From the NCBI RefSeq assembly GCF_001005825.1, contig NZ_LBHV01000002.1:620001-684000 (forward strand): a stretch of 64,000 nucleotides of DNA. The letters are read 5' to 3'. Both the position numbers and the translations under genes were made by a program. This DNA is from Rhizobium sp. LC145. Lineage in GTDB: Bacteria > Pseudomonadota > Alphaproteobacteria > Rhizobiales > Rhizobiaceae. Within the stretch, counting starts at the first letter, position 1, and every line of letters starts with the position of its first letter. Below, piece after piece: positions 1-9,417 of the stretch. The notes under the pieces were generated by a model. It was not told the origin of the DNA. It worked only from the letters and a program-made list of their open reading frames with translations, and searched no databases.

Positions 1-475
1 CGTTGTTCTTGACGACATCCTCGATGGCGAAGACGACATCGTCGGCGGTGAACGGATGACCGTCCGACCAGCGCACGCCCTGGATCAGATGGAAGGTGAA
101 TTGCGATGCGTCTTCGTTCGTTTCCCAGCGCTCGGCCAGATTAGGCAGGACTTCCGTGAAGTCCATGTTCCAGCGCACCAGCCCCTGATTGCCCACCATG
201 CGCAGGATGCCGTTATGGTCCGATGACCCCCTCAGCCCGCGCCGCAGCGTTCCGCCATAGGTCCCCACTTTCTCGTAGGGCGTCACGATCATCGGCTTTT
301 TCGGCAGGCGCTCCGCAAGCGGAGGCAGCTTTCCCTCCTTGGCAAGCTGCGCCAAGGCCGGCGCTTCGCCGCCGGCCGCGGCCGCACGCCCGGCAAGGGA
401 CAGCGCCGCCACGCCAGCCATGCCGCCGAGCACCGCGCGGCGTGTCACGCCGCGAGACAAGATTTCATCGCGCAT
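1..475 (-). CDS. Peptide/nickel-type ABC substrate-binding protein (family 5), 3' end outside window
   Basis: Periplasmic binding protein that would deliver a peptide-like or other organic solute to a Dpp/Opp-type importer. About 158 codons are visible; the C-terminal two thirds lie beyond the left edge. The N-terminus has a twin-arginine signal (TRRAVLGG near residues 11-18, then an Ala-rich stretch), and the family 5 signature reading [15 protein letters not shown] lies near residues 137-151. The chosen ATG follows a GGGGAGG ribosome site. It is divergent from the FCD regulator at 738, which could control it, but its own permeases are not visible. The family is clear; the substrate is unknown. 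Confidence 0.85.
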   Translation of the reverse strand, partial: MRDEILSRGVTRRAVLGGMAGVAALSLAGRAAAAGGEAPALAQLAKEGKLPPLAERLPKKPMIVTPYEKVGTYGGTLRRGLRGSSDHNGILRMVGNQGLVRWNMDFTEVLPNLAERWETNEDASQFTFHLIQGVRWSDGHPFTADDVVFAIEDVVKNN

Positions 476-737
476 TGATTTCCTCCCCATATTGGACCGA
501 AAGGACGGACGTCCTTTGATCAATGACGACGGCTCCCAAACCGCCGCGCAACGCCCTCCTCGACGTCACGAAGAACGATAGACACGTTCTCAGATAATTA
601 CAAGAGTTGACAGATATTAACAGATTTAGTAGCCCTCATGCCCGAAAGTTAAGAACCGGGCGACACCTGCCTCCCGACTGCCAGGCGAGAAATCGGATGC
701 AGAAATTCCGCCGCAACCGGCAGCAGAAGGGACGATC

Positions 738-1451
738 ATGAGACTGGCAACCGGCACCGACATGGGCAGGGCCGCAACGCGCTTCAGCGACATCATCTAC
801 GAAAAGATCGTGGGAATGATCGTCGACGGAAGTTTTCCGGTAAACGAGAGACTGCCGGCAGAAGCCAGGCTTGCCGAGACCTTCGGGGCTTCCAGACCCG
901 TGGTCCGCGAAGCGCTCGAGCGTCTGAGGGCGGATGGTCTGGTCGTGTCGCAGAAGGGATCCGGTTCCTATGTCAGGCAACGGCCGGACTCCTCCATGCT
1001 CACCATGGTGCCGGTCGGCTCGCTTGCCGATGTCCAGCGGTTCTTCGAGTTCCGCGCAGGGCTGGAAGCCGAGGCCGCACTGCTGGCGGCGCGAAACTGG
1101 CAGCCTGCCGACAAGGACCGGATAAGCGCTGCCCTGTCAGCGATCGAGCAGTGTCTGCGGAGCGGCAAGCTTGGGGCGGAAGAGGATCAGGCGCTGCATG
1201 ACGCGATCGCAAGAGCGACGGACAACCAGTTCCACATAACGGTAAGGGAGTGGTTCCGCCCACACTTTGCCATCGGCCATTCGGTAACCCGCAGCCTCAG
1301 CCTCAAGCGGACGCCGGACCAGATACGCAGCGTCCAGGACGAGCATGCGGTGATCGTCGAGGCGATATTCGCACGACAGGAAACCGAGGCCTACCAGGCG
1401 ATGAAGGCGCACATATTGAACGCTCGGGCCCGCATGTTCCAAGGCGTCTGA
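738..1451 (+). CDS. GntR-family (FCD/FadR subfamily) transcriptional regulator
   Basis: DNA-binding regulator that probably senses a small organic acid or sugar acid. The 237-residue protein has an N-terminal winged helix (about residues 20-78, with the typical LPAEARLAETFGASRPVVREAL core) and an all-helical FCD effector domain after about residue 98. Its gene leads directly into a DapA-like lyase and a complete Dpp-type importer, so it most likely controls this module, perhaps together with the divergent binding protein at 1-475. An in-frame ATG at 762 is an alternative start. The ligand cannot be inferred from sequence. Confidence 0.9.
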   Translation: MRLATGTDMGRAATRFSDIIYEKIVGMIVDGSFPVNERLPAEARLAETFGASRPVVREALERLRADGLVVSQKGSGSYVRQRPDSSMLTMVPVGSLADVQRFFEFRAGLEAEAALLAARNWQPADKDRISAALSAIEQCLRSGKLGAEEDQALHDAIARATDNQFHITVREWFRPHFAIGHSVTRSLSLKRTPDQIRSVQDEHAVIVEAIFARQETEAYQAMKAHILNARARMFQGV

Positions 1452-1474
1452 GTTCGATCGGGAGGGGAATGAAC

Positions 1475-2413
1475 ATGAGTATCGCAAATCTTCGTCAGGC
1501 ACTCACGGGTGTGTCGGGCGTTCCCGTGACAGCCTATGATGCGGACGGCGAGGTCGATCCGCGGGTCACATCAGCGGTCTATGCCCGCGTGGCGGCTGCC
1601 GGCATCCACAACATCGTCGCCGCCGGAAACACGGGCGAGTTCTATGCCCTGACGCCGAGCGAAATCCGCAAGGTTTTCGAGGCTGCCATATCCGGCGTGA
1701 GCGGCAGAGCCCCGGTCACCGCGGCCATCGGCCGATCCCTGCGCGAAGCGATCTCCATGGCCAAGGATGCCGCTTCCATGGGCGCAACGGCGGTCATGGC
1801 GCATCAGCCGGTCGATCCGTTTGCGGCGCCGGCCGCCCAGATCGACTATTTCCGCAATCTCGCCGATGCCTCGTCATTGCCGCTGGTCGCCTATGTGCGC
1901 GCCGACGGCTTCAGCGTTCCCGACATGGTCCGTCTGGCAGGCCATGCCAATATCGCCGGCATCAAGTTTGCCACGCCGGACCTGATGCTTCTCTCGCGCG
2001 CAATCGCCGCATCTGACCCTGCCGGCGCCCTGTTCGTCTGTGGCCTTGCCGAAAGCTGGGCGCCCAGCTTCACGTCGGCCGGGGCGCGGGGTTTCACATC
2101 CGGCCTCGTCAATGTCGCCCCTCATCTATCGCTTGCCGTGCACCGCGCACTGGCGAGCGGCGATTACGAAACGGCGCGCGCGATCGTCAACCAGATCGAG
2201 CCCTTCGAACGGATGCGGACGAAGTTCCGCAATGGCGCGAACGTCACCGTCGTCAAGGAAGCGGTCACGCATTCAGGCCTTGATGTCGGTCCCGTTCGCG
2301 TTCCCGGCCTGCCACGGCTCGATGCGGAGGACCGTAAGGAGCTGTTTGCCCTGCTCAAGGGATGGGAGGAGACCGGACACGTTCGAGAGGCAGCCGTAGG
2401 AGCGAGCGGCTGA
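1475..2413 (+). CDS. Dihydrodipicolinate synthase/N-acetylneuraminate lyase family protein
   Basis: Class I aldolase-type TIM-barrel enzyme of the DapA superfamily, acting on a 2-keto acid by a Schiff base. K164, in the GIKFATPD strand, is the expected Schiff-base lysine, and Y140 (VAYVRADG) sits where the family tyrosine lies, although the usual YNxP context is absent. An AGNTGEFY loop matches the family GTTGE loop. At 312 residues it has normal length. GGAGGGG at 1461-1467 supports ATG 1475; ATG 1469 in frame is too close. It sits between a FCD regulator and a Dpp-type importer, so it is probably catabolic (a keto-deoxy sugar acid aldolase or dehydratase) rather than lysine biosynthetic. 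The exact reaction is unknown. Confidence 0.85.
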   Translation: MSIANLRQALTGVSGVPVTAYDADGEVDPRVTSAVYARVAAAGIHNIVAAGNTGEFYALTPSEIRKVFEAAISGVSGRAPVTAAIGRSLREAISMAKDAASMGATAVMAHQPVDPFAAPAAQIDYFRNLADASSLPLVAYVRADGFSVPDMVRLAGHANIAGIKFATPDLMLLSRAIAASDPAGALFVCGLAESWAPSFTSAGARGFTSGLVNVAPHLSLAVHRALASGDYETARAIVNQIEPFERMRTKFRNGANVTVVKEAVTHSGLDVGPVRVPGLPRLDAEDRKELFALLKGWEETGHVREAAVGASG

Positions 2414-2495
2414 GAACCTTTCAGGTTCGCATATTCGCATGAATGAGCATGAATGCGCGGTGATGGCCGCGCGATAAGATTGGGAGGTCTTAACG

Positions 2496-4082
2496 ATGCT
2501 GAAGAACCTATTCGCAACACTTGCGGTCACCGCCGCCATGTTCACCGCCCTGCCGTCATGGGCGGCTTCCCCGCCCAATATGCTGGTGATCGGCACCAAC
2601 CTGACGGGCATCCGCACGCTCGACCCGGCGCAGAACAATGCCCGTACCGTTTCCGAGCTGATTTCCAACCTCTATGACAATCTCGTCCAGCTCTCGCCGG
2701 ACGACCTGCAGACGCTGAAGCCGATGCTTGCCACCGAATGGAAGGTTTCGGAGGACGGCAAGCTCATCACCCTCACCCTGCGCGATGATGCGGTCTTTCA
2801 GAGCGGAAACAAGGTCACCGCGGAAGATGCCGCCTGGTCCATCCAGCGCGTCATCAAGATGGGCCAGGTCGGCTCGACCGATATCGCGCTCTGGGGCTTT
2901 ACGCCTGAAAACGTCGATCAGCTGGTTCGGGCAAAGGACGATCATACGCTGGAAATCGAGCTGCCGCAGCCGGTCAGCAGCGACCTGGTTCTCTATTCGC
3001 TCGCCGGTTCCTCGATCGGCATCGTGGACAAGAAGACGGCGATGTCACATGAGGCCAATGGCGATTTCGGCGGCGCCTGGCTGTCGGCCAATTCCGCCGG
3101 CAGCGGCCCGTTCACGCTCGCCCAGTGGCGCCCGAACGACGTTGCAATCTTCAACGCCCAGCCGGATTACTGGGGCGGCAAGCCGGAAATGGCGCGCGTC
3201 GTTGCCCGCCATATCCCGGAATCGGGCAATCTTCGCCTACAGCTCGAAGCCGGCGACGTCGACGTCGGACATTATCTCGCCAGCGGCGATCTCGATGCGC
3301 TTTCCAAGAGCGAGGATATCGTTATCGACAGTGTTCCGGGCCTCGGTTTCTACTACGTCGCCCTCAACCAGAAAGACCCCGATCTTCAGAAGCCCAAGGT
3401 CCGCGAAGCCTTCCAGCACGCTTTCGACTGGAAGGCCATTGCCGACAATATCATGCGCTATACCGGCTTCCCCTGGCAGTCGATGATCCCGCGCGGCATG
3501 ATCGGAGCTCCGACCGAGGTGGTCGATCGGTACAATTACGATCCGGCCAAGGCCAAGCAGCTCTTGGCTGAAGCGGGCTATCCGAATGGGCTGAAAAAGG
3601 TGCTCAATCCGTCCGGCGCTCCGACCCTGCCCTTCGCCGAGGCCCTGCAGGCCAGCGCGCGAGCCGCAGGCATAGAGCTCGATCTCGTGCCGGGCGAGTT
3701 CACGCCGGCCTTCCGCGAGCGGAAATACGAAGTCCTGCTCGGCAATTCCGGTGCCCGCCTTCCCGACCCTTTCGCGGTGGCGACGCAATATGCCTATAAC
3801 CCGGACAACAGCGATGAGGCCCGCCTTGGCAGCTATTATCTCTGGCGCACGGCAATGAAGGTGGATGAGCTCAACGGGCTGGTCGACCAGTCGATGAAGG
3901 AACGCGACACCGCCAAACGCACGGAGATCTTCAAGAAGATCGACACCATCTACGGCGGCATGAATTCACCGCTGATGATCTTCTTCCAGCGCACCGACCC
4001 CTATGTCATGCGCGCCAATGTCAAAGGTTACCAAGGCCATACGACATGGTCGACGCGTTGGCATGACGTGACGAAGGAGTAA
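2496..4082 (+). CDS. ABC transporter substrate-binding protein, family 5 (Dpp/Opp type)
   Basis: Periplasmic receptor of the importer encoded by the next four genes. The 528-residue protein has a Sec signal peptide ending near PSWAA (about residue 24) with no lipobox cysteine. The family 5 pattern follows, including LTLRDDAVFQSGNKVTAEDAAWS near residue 100 and the conserved FQHAFDWKAI region near 310. A ribosome site GGGAGG lies at 2481-2486. The solute may be a peptide, but this family also carries oligosaccharides and opines, and the DapA-like neighbour argues for a carbohydrate-derived solute. Confidence 0.9.
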   Translation: MLKNLFATLAVTAAMFTALPSWAASPPNMLVIGTNLTGIRTLDPAQNNARTVSELISNLYDNLVQLSPDDLQTLKPMLATEWKVSEDGKLITLTLRDDAVFQSGNKVTAEDAAWSIQRVIKMGQVGSTDIALWGFTPENVDQLVRAKDDHTLEIELPQPVSSDLVLYSLAGSSIGIVDKKTAMSHEANGDFGGAWLSANSAGSGPFTLAQWRPNDVAIFNAQPDYWGGKPEMARVVARHIPESGNLRLQLEAGDVDVGHYLASGDLDALSKSEDIVIDSVPGLGFYYVALNQKDPDLQKPKVREAFQHAFDWKAIADNIMRYTGFPWQSMIPRGMIGAPTEVVDRYNYDPAKAKQLLAEAGYPNGLKKVLNPSGAPTLPFAEALQASARAAGIELDLVPGEFTPAFRERKYEVLLGNSGARLPDPFAVATQYAYNPDNSDEARLGSYYLWRTAMKVDELNGLVDQSMKERDTAKRTEIFKKIDTIYGGMNSPLMIFFQRTDPYVMRANVKGYQGHTTWSTRWHDVTKE

Positions 4083-4087
4083 GCGAC

Positions 4088-5179
4088 GTGGCAAGCGCCG
4101 ATCTCCAATCGGAACGGGATCCGAACCGGAACATCGACGCCTTCGCAGCGGCGTCGCCACACCCGATCCTGATAACGTTGCGACGCCTGGCAGGGCGCGT
4201 GGTGGCGATCGTCACCACGCTGCTCGGGCTCCTCTTCCTGACCTTCTCCATGGGACGGCTGCTCCCGGCCGATCCCGTCCTCGCCATCACGGGAGCCGAG
4301 GTCAGCAAGGAGGTCTATGACCGCGTCTACAGAGAACTAGGCCTCGACCAGCCGATCTGGATGCAGTTCCTGACCTATGTGCGCAACGTGGCAACCGGCG
4401 ATCTCGGCAGATCGACGACCACCGGCCAGCCGATCCTCAGCGATCTCCTGACCATTTTTCCCGCAACCATCGAGCTTGCCCTGGTCGCCATGGTCGTCGG
4501 CATCGTGGTAGGCGTTCCGCTTGGCATCATCGCCGCGGTCCGCCGTGGCTCGATCATCGACCATATCGTCCGCATTCTGGCGTTGGCCGGACATTCCATC
4601 CCGATCTTCTGGACCGGACTGATGGCTCTGTTCATCTTTTACGCGAAACTTCGCCTGGTCGGAGCTTCCGGACGCATCGACGTGTTCTACGAAGGCCTCG
4701 TCACCCCGGTTACCGGCTTTCTGCTGATCGACTCGGCCCTTCAGGGCCAGTGGGAGGTCTTCAGGAATGCGCTCAGCCACATCATCCTGCCAGGATCCAT
4801 CCTCGGCTATTATTCCGTCGCCTATATCAGCCGCATGTCGCGCTCGTTCATGCTGGAGCAGTTGGGACAGGAATACATCCTCACAGCCAAGGCGAAGGGG
4901 CTTGGGCGACGCCAGGTCGTGTGGCGGCATGCCTTCAGGAATATCCGCGTCCAGTTGCTCACGATCATGGCGCTGACCTTCGGCGGCCTACTGGAGGGAG
5001 CCGTTCTGATCGAGACCGTCTTCGGATGGCCGGGGCTCGGGCAATATCTCACACGTGGTCTTCAGATGAATGACATGAATGTGGTGATGGGTGCGGTGCT
5101 GACCATCGGCGCCGTCTTTTTGACCATCAACATGATTTCAGACGTGCTCTATCGCATTCTCGATCCGAGGACACGGTGA
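4088..5179 (+). CDS. ABC transporter permease, DppB/OppB type
   Basis: Inner-membrane permease subunit with about six transmembrane helices and the conserved EAA-like loop (AKAKGLGRRQVVWRHAFRN, near residue 270). The GTG start at 4088 lies 5 bases after the stop of the binding protein, indicating tight co-expression. The N-terminus carries roughly 30 polar residues before the first helix, longer than most DppB proteins, so a later start is possible. It pairs with the DppC-type subunit that follows 4 bases downstream. Confidence 0.9.
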   Translation: MASADLQSERDPNRNIDAFAAASPHPILITLRRLAGRVVAIVTTLLGLLFLTFSMGRLLPADPVLAITGAEVSKEVYDRVYRELGLDQPIWMQFLTYVRNVATGDLGRSTTTGQPILSDLLTIFPATIELALVAMVVGIVVGVPLGIIAAVRRGSIIDHIVRILALAGHSIPIFWTGLMALFIFYAKLRLVGASGRIDVFYEGLVTPVTGFLLIDSALQGQWEVFRNALSHIILPGSILGYYSVAYISRMSRSFMLEQLGQEYILTAKAKGLGRRQVVWRHAFRNIRVQLLTIMALTFGGLLEGAVLIETVFGWPGLGQYLTRGLQMNDMNVVMGAVLTIGAVFLTINMISDVLYRILDPRTR

Positions 5180-5183
5180 CAAG

Positions 5184-6119
5184 ATGACAATTCCGATCGA
5201 ACAGACGAACCGTTCCGAGCCTGGCGGCTTTCGCCAATGGCTGCTGGCGCCCGAACCCGAGGGTTTGTTTCAATCGTCCGTCCAGCAGTTCTACCAGGGC
5301 TGGCTCAAGTTCCGGCTGCATCCGCTCGGCCTCGTCGGCCTGGCGGTCATCATTCTGCTCATACTCGTGGCCGTTGCCGCACCGGTGCTGACGCAATACG
5401 ACCCGATCGTCCAGGATATGGCGAGCCGATTGGCGCCTCCATCGGCGGAGCATTGGCTCGGCACCGACAATTTCGGTCGCGACGTCTTTGCACGCATCAT
5501 CTATGGCGCGCGCACGACGCTCTACATCATCATCCTCGTCACCGTGATCGTCGCCCCGATCGGCCTTTTGATCGGCACCTGTTCAGGGTATTTCGGCGGA
5601 GTCGTCGACGAGATATTGATGCGCATCACCGATATCTTCCTGTCCTTCCCAGGCCTGGTACTGGCGCTCGGTTTTGCCGCCGCCCTCGGTCCCGGCATCA
5701 CCAATGCGATCATCGCGATTTCACTGACGGCCTGGCCGCCGATCGCCAGGCTCGCGCGTGCCGAAACGCTCAGCCTGCGCAATGCCGACTTCATCGCAGC
5801 CGTCCGCCTGCAGGGCGCGTCATCCATGGCCATCATCACCCGTCACATCCTGCCGATGTGCATTCCGTCGGTAATCGTGCGTGTGACCCTGAACATGGCC
5901 GGGATCATTATCACGGCCGCTGGCCTTGGCTTTCTCGGCCTCGGCGCGCAGCCGCCATGGCCGGAATGGGGCGCCATGGCCGCCACCGGTCGTGAATTCA
6001 TGCTGGACAGCCCCTGGGTCATCGCGGCGCCCGGTATCGCTATTGCGCTCGTCAGCCTAGCCTTCAACCTCGTCGGCGACGCCCTTCGCGACGTACTCGA
6101 TCCAAGGGGTGGCGAATGA
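5184..6119 (+). CDS. ABC transporter permease, DppC/OppC type
   Basis: Second inner-membrane subunit (311 residues) with a long N-terminal cytoplasmic segment, a first helix near residues 50-72 and the GTDNFGRDVFARIIYG motif characteristic of DppC-type subunits. An EAA-type loop (RLQGASSMAIITRHILP) contacts the ATPases. The stop overlaps the start of the next gene by four bases (ATGA), so translation is probably coupled. Together with its neighbours it forms a complete five-gene importer. Confidence 0.92.
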   Translation: MTIPIEQTNRSEPGGFRQWLLAPEPEGLFQSSVQQFYQGWLKFRLHPLGLVGLAVIILLILVAVAAPVLTQYDPIVQDMASRLAPPSAEHWLGTDNFGRDVFARIIYGARTTLYIIILVTVIVAPIGLLIGTCSGYFGGVVDEILMRITDIFLSFPGLVLALGFAAALGPGITNAIIAISLTAWPPIARLARAETLSLRNADFIAAVRLQGASSMAIITRHILPMCIPSVIVRVTLNMAGIIITAAGLGFLGLGAQPPWPEWGAMAATGREFMLDSPWVIAAPGIAIALVSLAFNLVGDALRDVLDPRGGE

Positions 6120-6973
6120 CAGATTCACTCATCGATATCCGCAATCTGGAGATCGCCTTCGGCGGCGGCGCGGTGAAAGCCGTGCGCGGCGTAAGTTTTA
6201 CTCTCGGCCAGGAGAAACTCGGGATCGTCGGCGAATCCGGATCGGGCAAGTCCACCGTCGGCCGCGCGATCATGAAACTGTTGCCCCCGACCGCGAAGGT
6301 CACGGCCGAACGAATGATGTTCAAGGACGTGGACCTGTTGAGCGCCAGCGAGCAGAAGATGATGACCGTGCGCGGGCGACAGATCGGATTGATCCTTCAA
6401 GATCCCAAATACTCGCTCAATCCCGTCATGCGCATCGGCGAACAGATTGCAGAAACCTACCGTCTGCATGCTCCCAAGGCGAGCGCGAAGCAAGCGGCCG
6501 AGCAAACGCTGTCGATGTTAACCGCGGTACAGATCCGCGATCCCGAACGAGTAGCACGGCTTTACCCGCATGAAATATCGGGCGGCATGGGCCAACGCGT
6601 CATGATCGCGATGATGCTGATCGCCGAACCCGATGTTCTGATCGCCGACGAGCCAACTTCGGCTCTCGATGTCACCGTTCGGCTCGAGGTGCTGGGCCTA
6701 TTGGAAGAGCTCGTCGAACGGCGCAATCTCGGCCTGATCTTCATCAGCCACGACCTCAACCTGGTTCGGCATTTCTGCGATCGCGTGCTCATCATGTATG
6801 CGGGACGGATCGTCGAGACCTTGGAGGCGAGAAACCTCGTGAACGCGAAACACCCCTATACGCAGGGCCTGCTTGCATCGCTTCCATCGATCGAGGAGCC
6901 CCCTGCCCGGCTGCCGGTCTTGAAGCGTGAGCGCTCCTGGCTGGACGATACCGCCACGGAGACGCGCGCATGA
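6116..6973 (+). CDS. ABC transporter ATP-binding protein, DppD/OppD type
   Basis: Cytoplasmic ATPase that drives the importer. Walker A is GESGSGKST (about residues 38-46), Walker B is [11 protein letters not shown] and the H-loop is FISHD. The signature is SGGMGQR rather than SGGQRQR, a substitution often seen in DppD-type subunits. The C-terminal tail holds the [13 protein letters not shown] element typical of the family, but at 285 residues it is shorter than usual DppD proteins (about 325) and has little of the Cys-rich tail. It overlaps both neighbours by four bases. Confidence 0.92.
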   Translation: MTDSLIDIRNLEIAFGGGAVKAVRGVSFTLGQEKLGIVGESGSGKSTVGRAIMKLLPPTAKVTAERMMFKDVDLLSASEQKMMTVRGRQIGLILQDPKYSLNPVMRIGEQIAETYRLHAPKASAKQAAEQTLSMLTAVQIRDPERVARLYPHEISGGMGQRVMIAMMLIAEPDVLIADEPTSALDVTVRLEVLGLLEELVERRNLGLIFISHDLNLVRHFCDRVLIMYAGRIVETLEARNLVNAKHPYTQGLLASLPSIEEPPARLPVLKRERSWLDDTATETRA

Positions 6974-7716
6974 TCGAAGTCGAAAACCTCACGATACGTT
7001 TTGGTGCGGGCAAGAAGCCGGTCGTCAGCAATTTCAATCTCGCCATCGAGCCAGGCATGGCATTCGGCCTGGTCGGGGAATCCGGTTGCGGCAAGTCGAC
7101 GGTCCTGCGTGCGATCTCAGGCCTCAACCCGAATTACGAAGGGCAGATCAAGCTGGACGGCAAGATATTGGACCATCGGCGGGAGCGTTCATTCTTCCGC
7201 CAGGTTCAGATGGTGTTTCAGGATCCATATGGCTCCTTGCACCCTCGCAAGACGATCCGCTCCCAGCTTAAGGAGCCTCTACGCAATCAGGGTATTTCGG
7301 CAAAATCGACGAGCCTTGATGATGCCCTGCAGGCGGTCGGCCTCGATCCGGTGCTGAGCTACCGTTTCCCACATCAATTATCGGGCGGCCAACGGCAGCG
7401 CGTCGCCATCGCTCGTGCACTCGTTCTCAATCCAGCGATCCTGTTGCTCGATGAGCCGACCTCGGCGCTCGACGTTTCGGTCCAGGCGGAAATTCTCAAT
7501 CTCCTGCAGGATCTGCGCACGGAGCGTGGTCTTACCTACCTGCTCGTCAGCCATGATCTCGCTGTCGTCTCGCACATGTGCTCGCGCATCGCGATCATGG
7601 AAGCCGGCGAGGTGGTGGAGGAGACTGATATCGAGAATCTCCGGAAAGGCACCATCACGCATCCCTATTCCCAGCGGCTTCTCGGCGCGAGCAGGAGGTA
7701 CGGCAAGAGCGCCTGA
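6970..7716 (+). CDS. ABC transporter ATP-binding protein, DppF/OppF type
   Basis: Second ATPase subunit of the importer. It has Walker [10 protein letters not shown], signature LSGGQRQR, Walker B ILLLDEPTSAL and H-loop LVSHDL, all intact. At 248 residues it lacks most of the C-terminal extension of classical DppF, yet still carries a HPYSQRLLGA element near the end. It closes the first transport module; a promoter-like region with a palindrome follows before the next lyase gene. Confidence 0.92.
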   Translation: MIEVENLTIRFGAGKKPVVSNFNLAIEPGMAFGLVGESGCGKSTVLRAISGLNPNYEGQIKLDGKILDHRRERSFFRQVQMVFQDPYGSLHPRKTIRSQLKEPLRNQGISAKSTSLDDALQAVGLDPVLSYRFPHQLSGGQRQRVAIARALVLNPAILLLDEPTSALDVSVQAEILNLLQDLRTERGLTYLLVSHDLAVVSHMCSRIAIMEAGEVVEETDIENLRKGTITHPYSQRLLGASRRYGKSA

Positions 7717-7745
7717 CGCTGTCGCCACCTCCGACATTATGCCTG

Positions 7746-7773
7746 TTTACAGCTAACATGTTAGTGATATAGG
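7746..7773 (+). promoter_or_regulatory. Predicted promoter with a 12-bp palindromic operator in its spacer
   Basis: TTTACA at 7746-7751 and TATAGG at 7768-7773 are separated by 16 bases. The perfect palindrome CTAACATGTTAG (7753-7764) fills the spacer. This is the layout of a repressor site for the second lyase module, and the FCD regulator at 8709 is the obvious candidate. No copy of the palindrome was seen before the first module. Inference from sequence only. Confidence 0.55.
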
Positions 7774-7802
7774 GTGACGATGTCAGTTGGGAGGAGCGGG
7801 CA

Positions 7803-8687
7803 TTGAAAACGAGATTCGGCCTATCGGCAGCACTTACGACCCCTTTTGATGATGGGGGCGAGATCGTCCTGCCCCTCATGACGGAGCATGCGAAGCGTTG
7901 CCTGGAAGCCGGCTGCGATAGCATCACGCTGTTCGGCACCACGGGTGAAGGCAGCTCGATCGGCAACAGGGAACGCGCTTCGACTTTGGAGGCGTTCGCC
8001 CATGCCGGCATAGCGCCGGAAAGATTGGTCGTCGGCGTTCTGGTCGATGCCGCGCACGACGCGGCCGAACAGGCCGCCCAGGCGCTGGACGCCGGAGTGC
8101 GCAATATTCTTCTGGCTCCGCCATCCTATTTCAAGAACGTCGCCGACGACGGCGTCTTCGAATGGTATTCGAAAGTGTTCGCCCTGCTCGGCGCCAAGGC
8201 GCGCGACATCATCCTCTACAACATCCCCTCGGTGACGATGGTCGGGATCTCCGTGGAACTGGTCGGCCGCCTGCGCAACGCCTTTCCCACGGCAGTTGCC
8301 GGGGTGAAGGATTCAGGTGGCGACTGGCCCTATACGGAACGACTGCTCAAGGAGCATGGCGACCTCACCATCCTCATTGGGGACGAGCGCCATCTGGCGC
8401 AGGGCACGCGTCTCGGTGGGCAGGGCGCCATTTCGGGAATGGCCAACATATTCCCGCGGGAGATCGGCGCCATGGCGGTCGACGGCCGGGACGACGAGCG
8501 CGTCATCAGCCTGGTCGAGGAGCTCCTGACCCTCCCCGTGACGCCGGCCGTCAAGGCCCTGGTTGCCCAAGCAAGCGGCAACCAAGTATGGCTGAATGTG
8601 AGGCCGCCTCTGGTAACGATTCCATCCGAAGGACGCGAGCGGATTGCGCGCTCCTTCGAAAAGGCGTTCTCGCCCAAGGCGGCCTAA
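7803..8687 (+). CDS. Dihydrodipicolinate synthase family protein (second DapA-like lyase)
   Basis: Schiff-base TIM-barrel lyase of 294 residues, closer to canonical DapA than the one at 1475. It has FGTTGEGSS (the GTTGE loop), YNIPS (the family tyrosine) and the Schiff-base lysine in GVKDSGGDW. The start is TTG, supported by GGAGGAG about 6 bases upstream; no better ATG exists. It stands after its own promoter/operator and is followed by a FCD regulator and a sugar-type importer, suggesting cleavage or dehydration of a 2-keto-3-deoxy sugar acid. Lysine biosynthesis is unlikely in this setting. Confidence 0.85.
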   Translation: MKTRFGLSAALTTPFDDGGEIVLPLMTEHAKRCLEAGCDSITLFGTTGEGSSIGNRERASTLEAFAHAGIAPERLVVGVLVDAAHDAAEQAAQALDAGVRNILLAPPSYFKNVADDGVFEWYSKVFALLGAKARDIILYNIPSVTMVGISVELVGRLRNAFPTAVAGVKDSGGDWPYTERLLKEHGDLTILIGDERHLAQGTRLGGQGAISGMANIFPREIGAMAVDGRDDERVISLVEELLTLPVTPAVKALVAQASGNQVWLNVRPPLVTIPSEGRERIARSFEKAFSPKAA

Positions 8688-8708
8688 GGTCAAATAGGAG
8701 CGCATCGC

Positions 8709-9368
8709 GTGGATGAAGCCGGCGAGCAGGTGAGATTGAGGGAAAAGGCGTATGAAAGCTTCACGCGCCACCTGCTGGCGCGGGATGTGCGTCCCGGCCA
8801 GTTCATCTCCCAGCGCCGTCTTGTCGAGCTGACCGGCCTGACACTCGGGGCCATCCGTGAACTCATTCCGAGGCTTGAGGCCGAGGGGTTGATCAAGACC
8901 GTGCCCCAGCGCGGACTGCAGATCGCCCATATCGATATTCACCTCATCCGGGAGGCATTCCAGTTCCGCCTGATTCTCGAAAAGGAGGCGGTGGCGCTCT
9001 TCACCCGCAATGCAAGCGACGCCGAAGTGCAGCGTCTGTTGAAGCAGCACCGCGATATCGCCGAGGAGCTTGCCGCCGCCGGCCCCTCGGCCGAACTGGA
9101 ACAGCGCGCCCAGGTGACGGACTGGGGGATGCATGATGCGTTCATCGATGCCATGGGCAATTCGATCATCTCCAATGCCTATAGGGTCAACTCGATCAAG
9201 ATGCGGCTGATCAATCAGGAGCGTTTCCGCATCGAGGGCCGGGTGGGACCCGTCATGAAGGAACATCTTTTGGTTCTCGAAGCGATCGAAAGCCGATCGA
9301 TAGAGGATGCGGTCTGGTGCCTTACGGCACATATCTGCAACGCGAGGGACCGCGCACTGGCAGTATGA
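8709..9368 (+). CDS. GntR-family (FCD) transcriptional regulator
   Basis: Regulator of 219 residues. The winged helix lies at about residues 10-70, and the recognition region LVELTGLTLGAIRELIPRLE is less typical than in its paralogues. A FCD effector domain follows. The start is GTG at 8709 with AGGAG 8 bases upstream. It lies between a DapA-like lyase and a sugar importer in the same direction, so it is probably an autoregulated repressor of this module acting on the palindrome at 7753-7764. Ligand unknown. Confidence 0.87.
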   Translation: MDEAGEQVRLREKAYESFTRHLLARDVRPGQFISQRRLVELTGLTLGAIRELIPRLEAEGLIKTVPQRGLQIAHIDIHLIREAFQFRLILEKEAVALFTRNASDAEVQRLLKQHRDIAEELAAAGPSAELEQRAQVTDWGMHDAFIDAMGNSIISNAYRVNSIKMRLINQERFRIEGRVGPVMKEHLLVLEAIESRSIEDAVWCLTAHICNARDRALAV

Positions 9369-9417
9369 ACGTCAACGGGCCACGCGAGGAGGCGTGGCCG
9401 CCAAGGGAGGACAGGGT

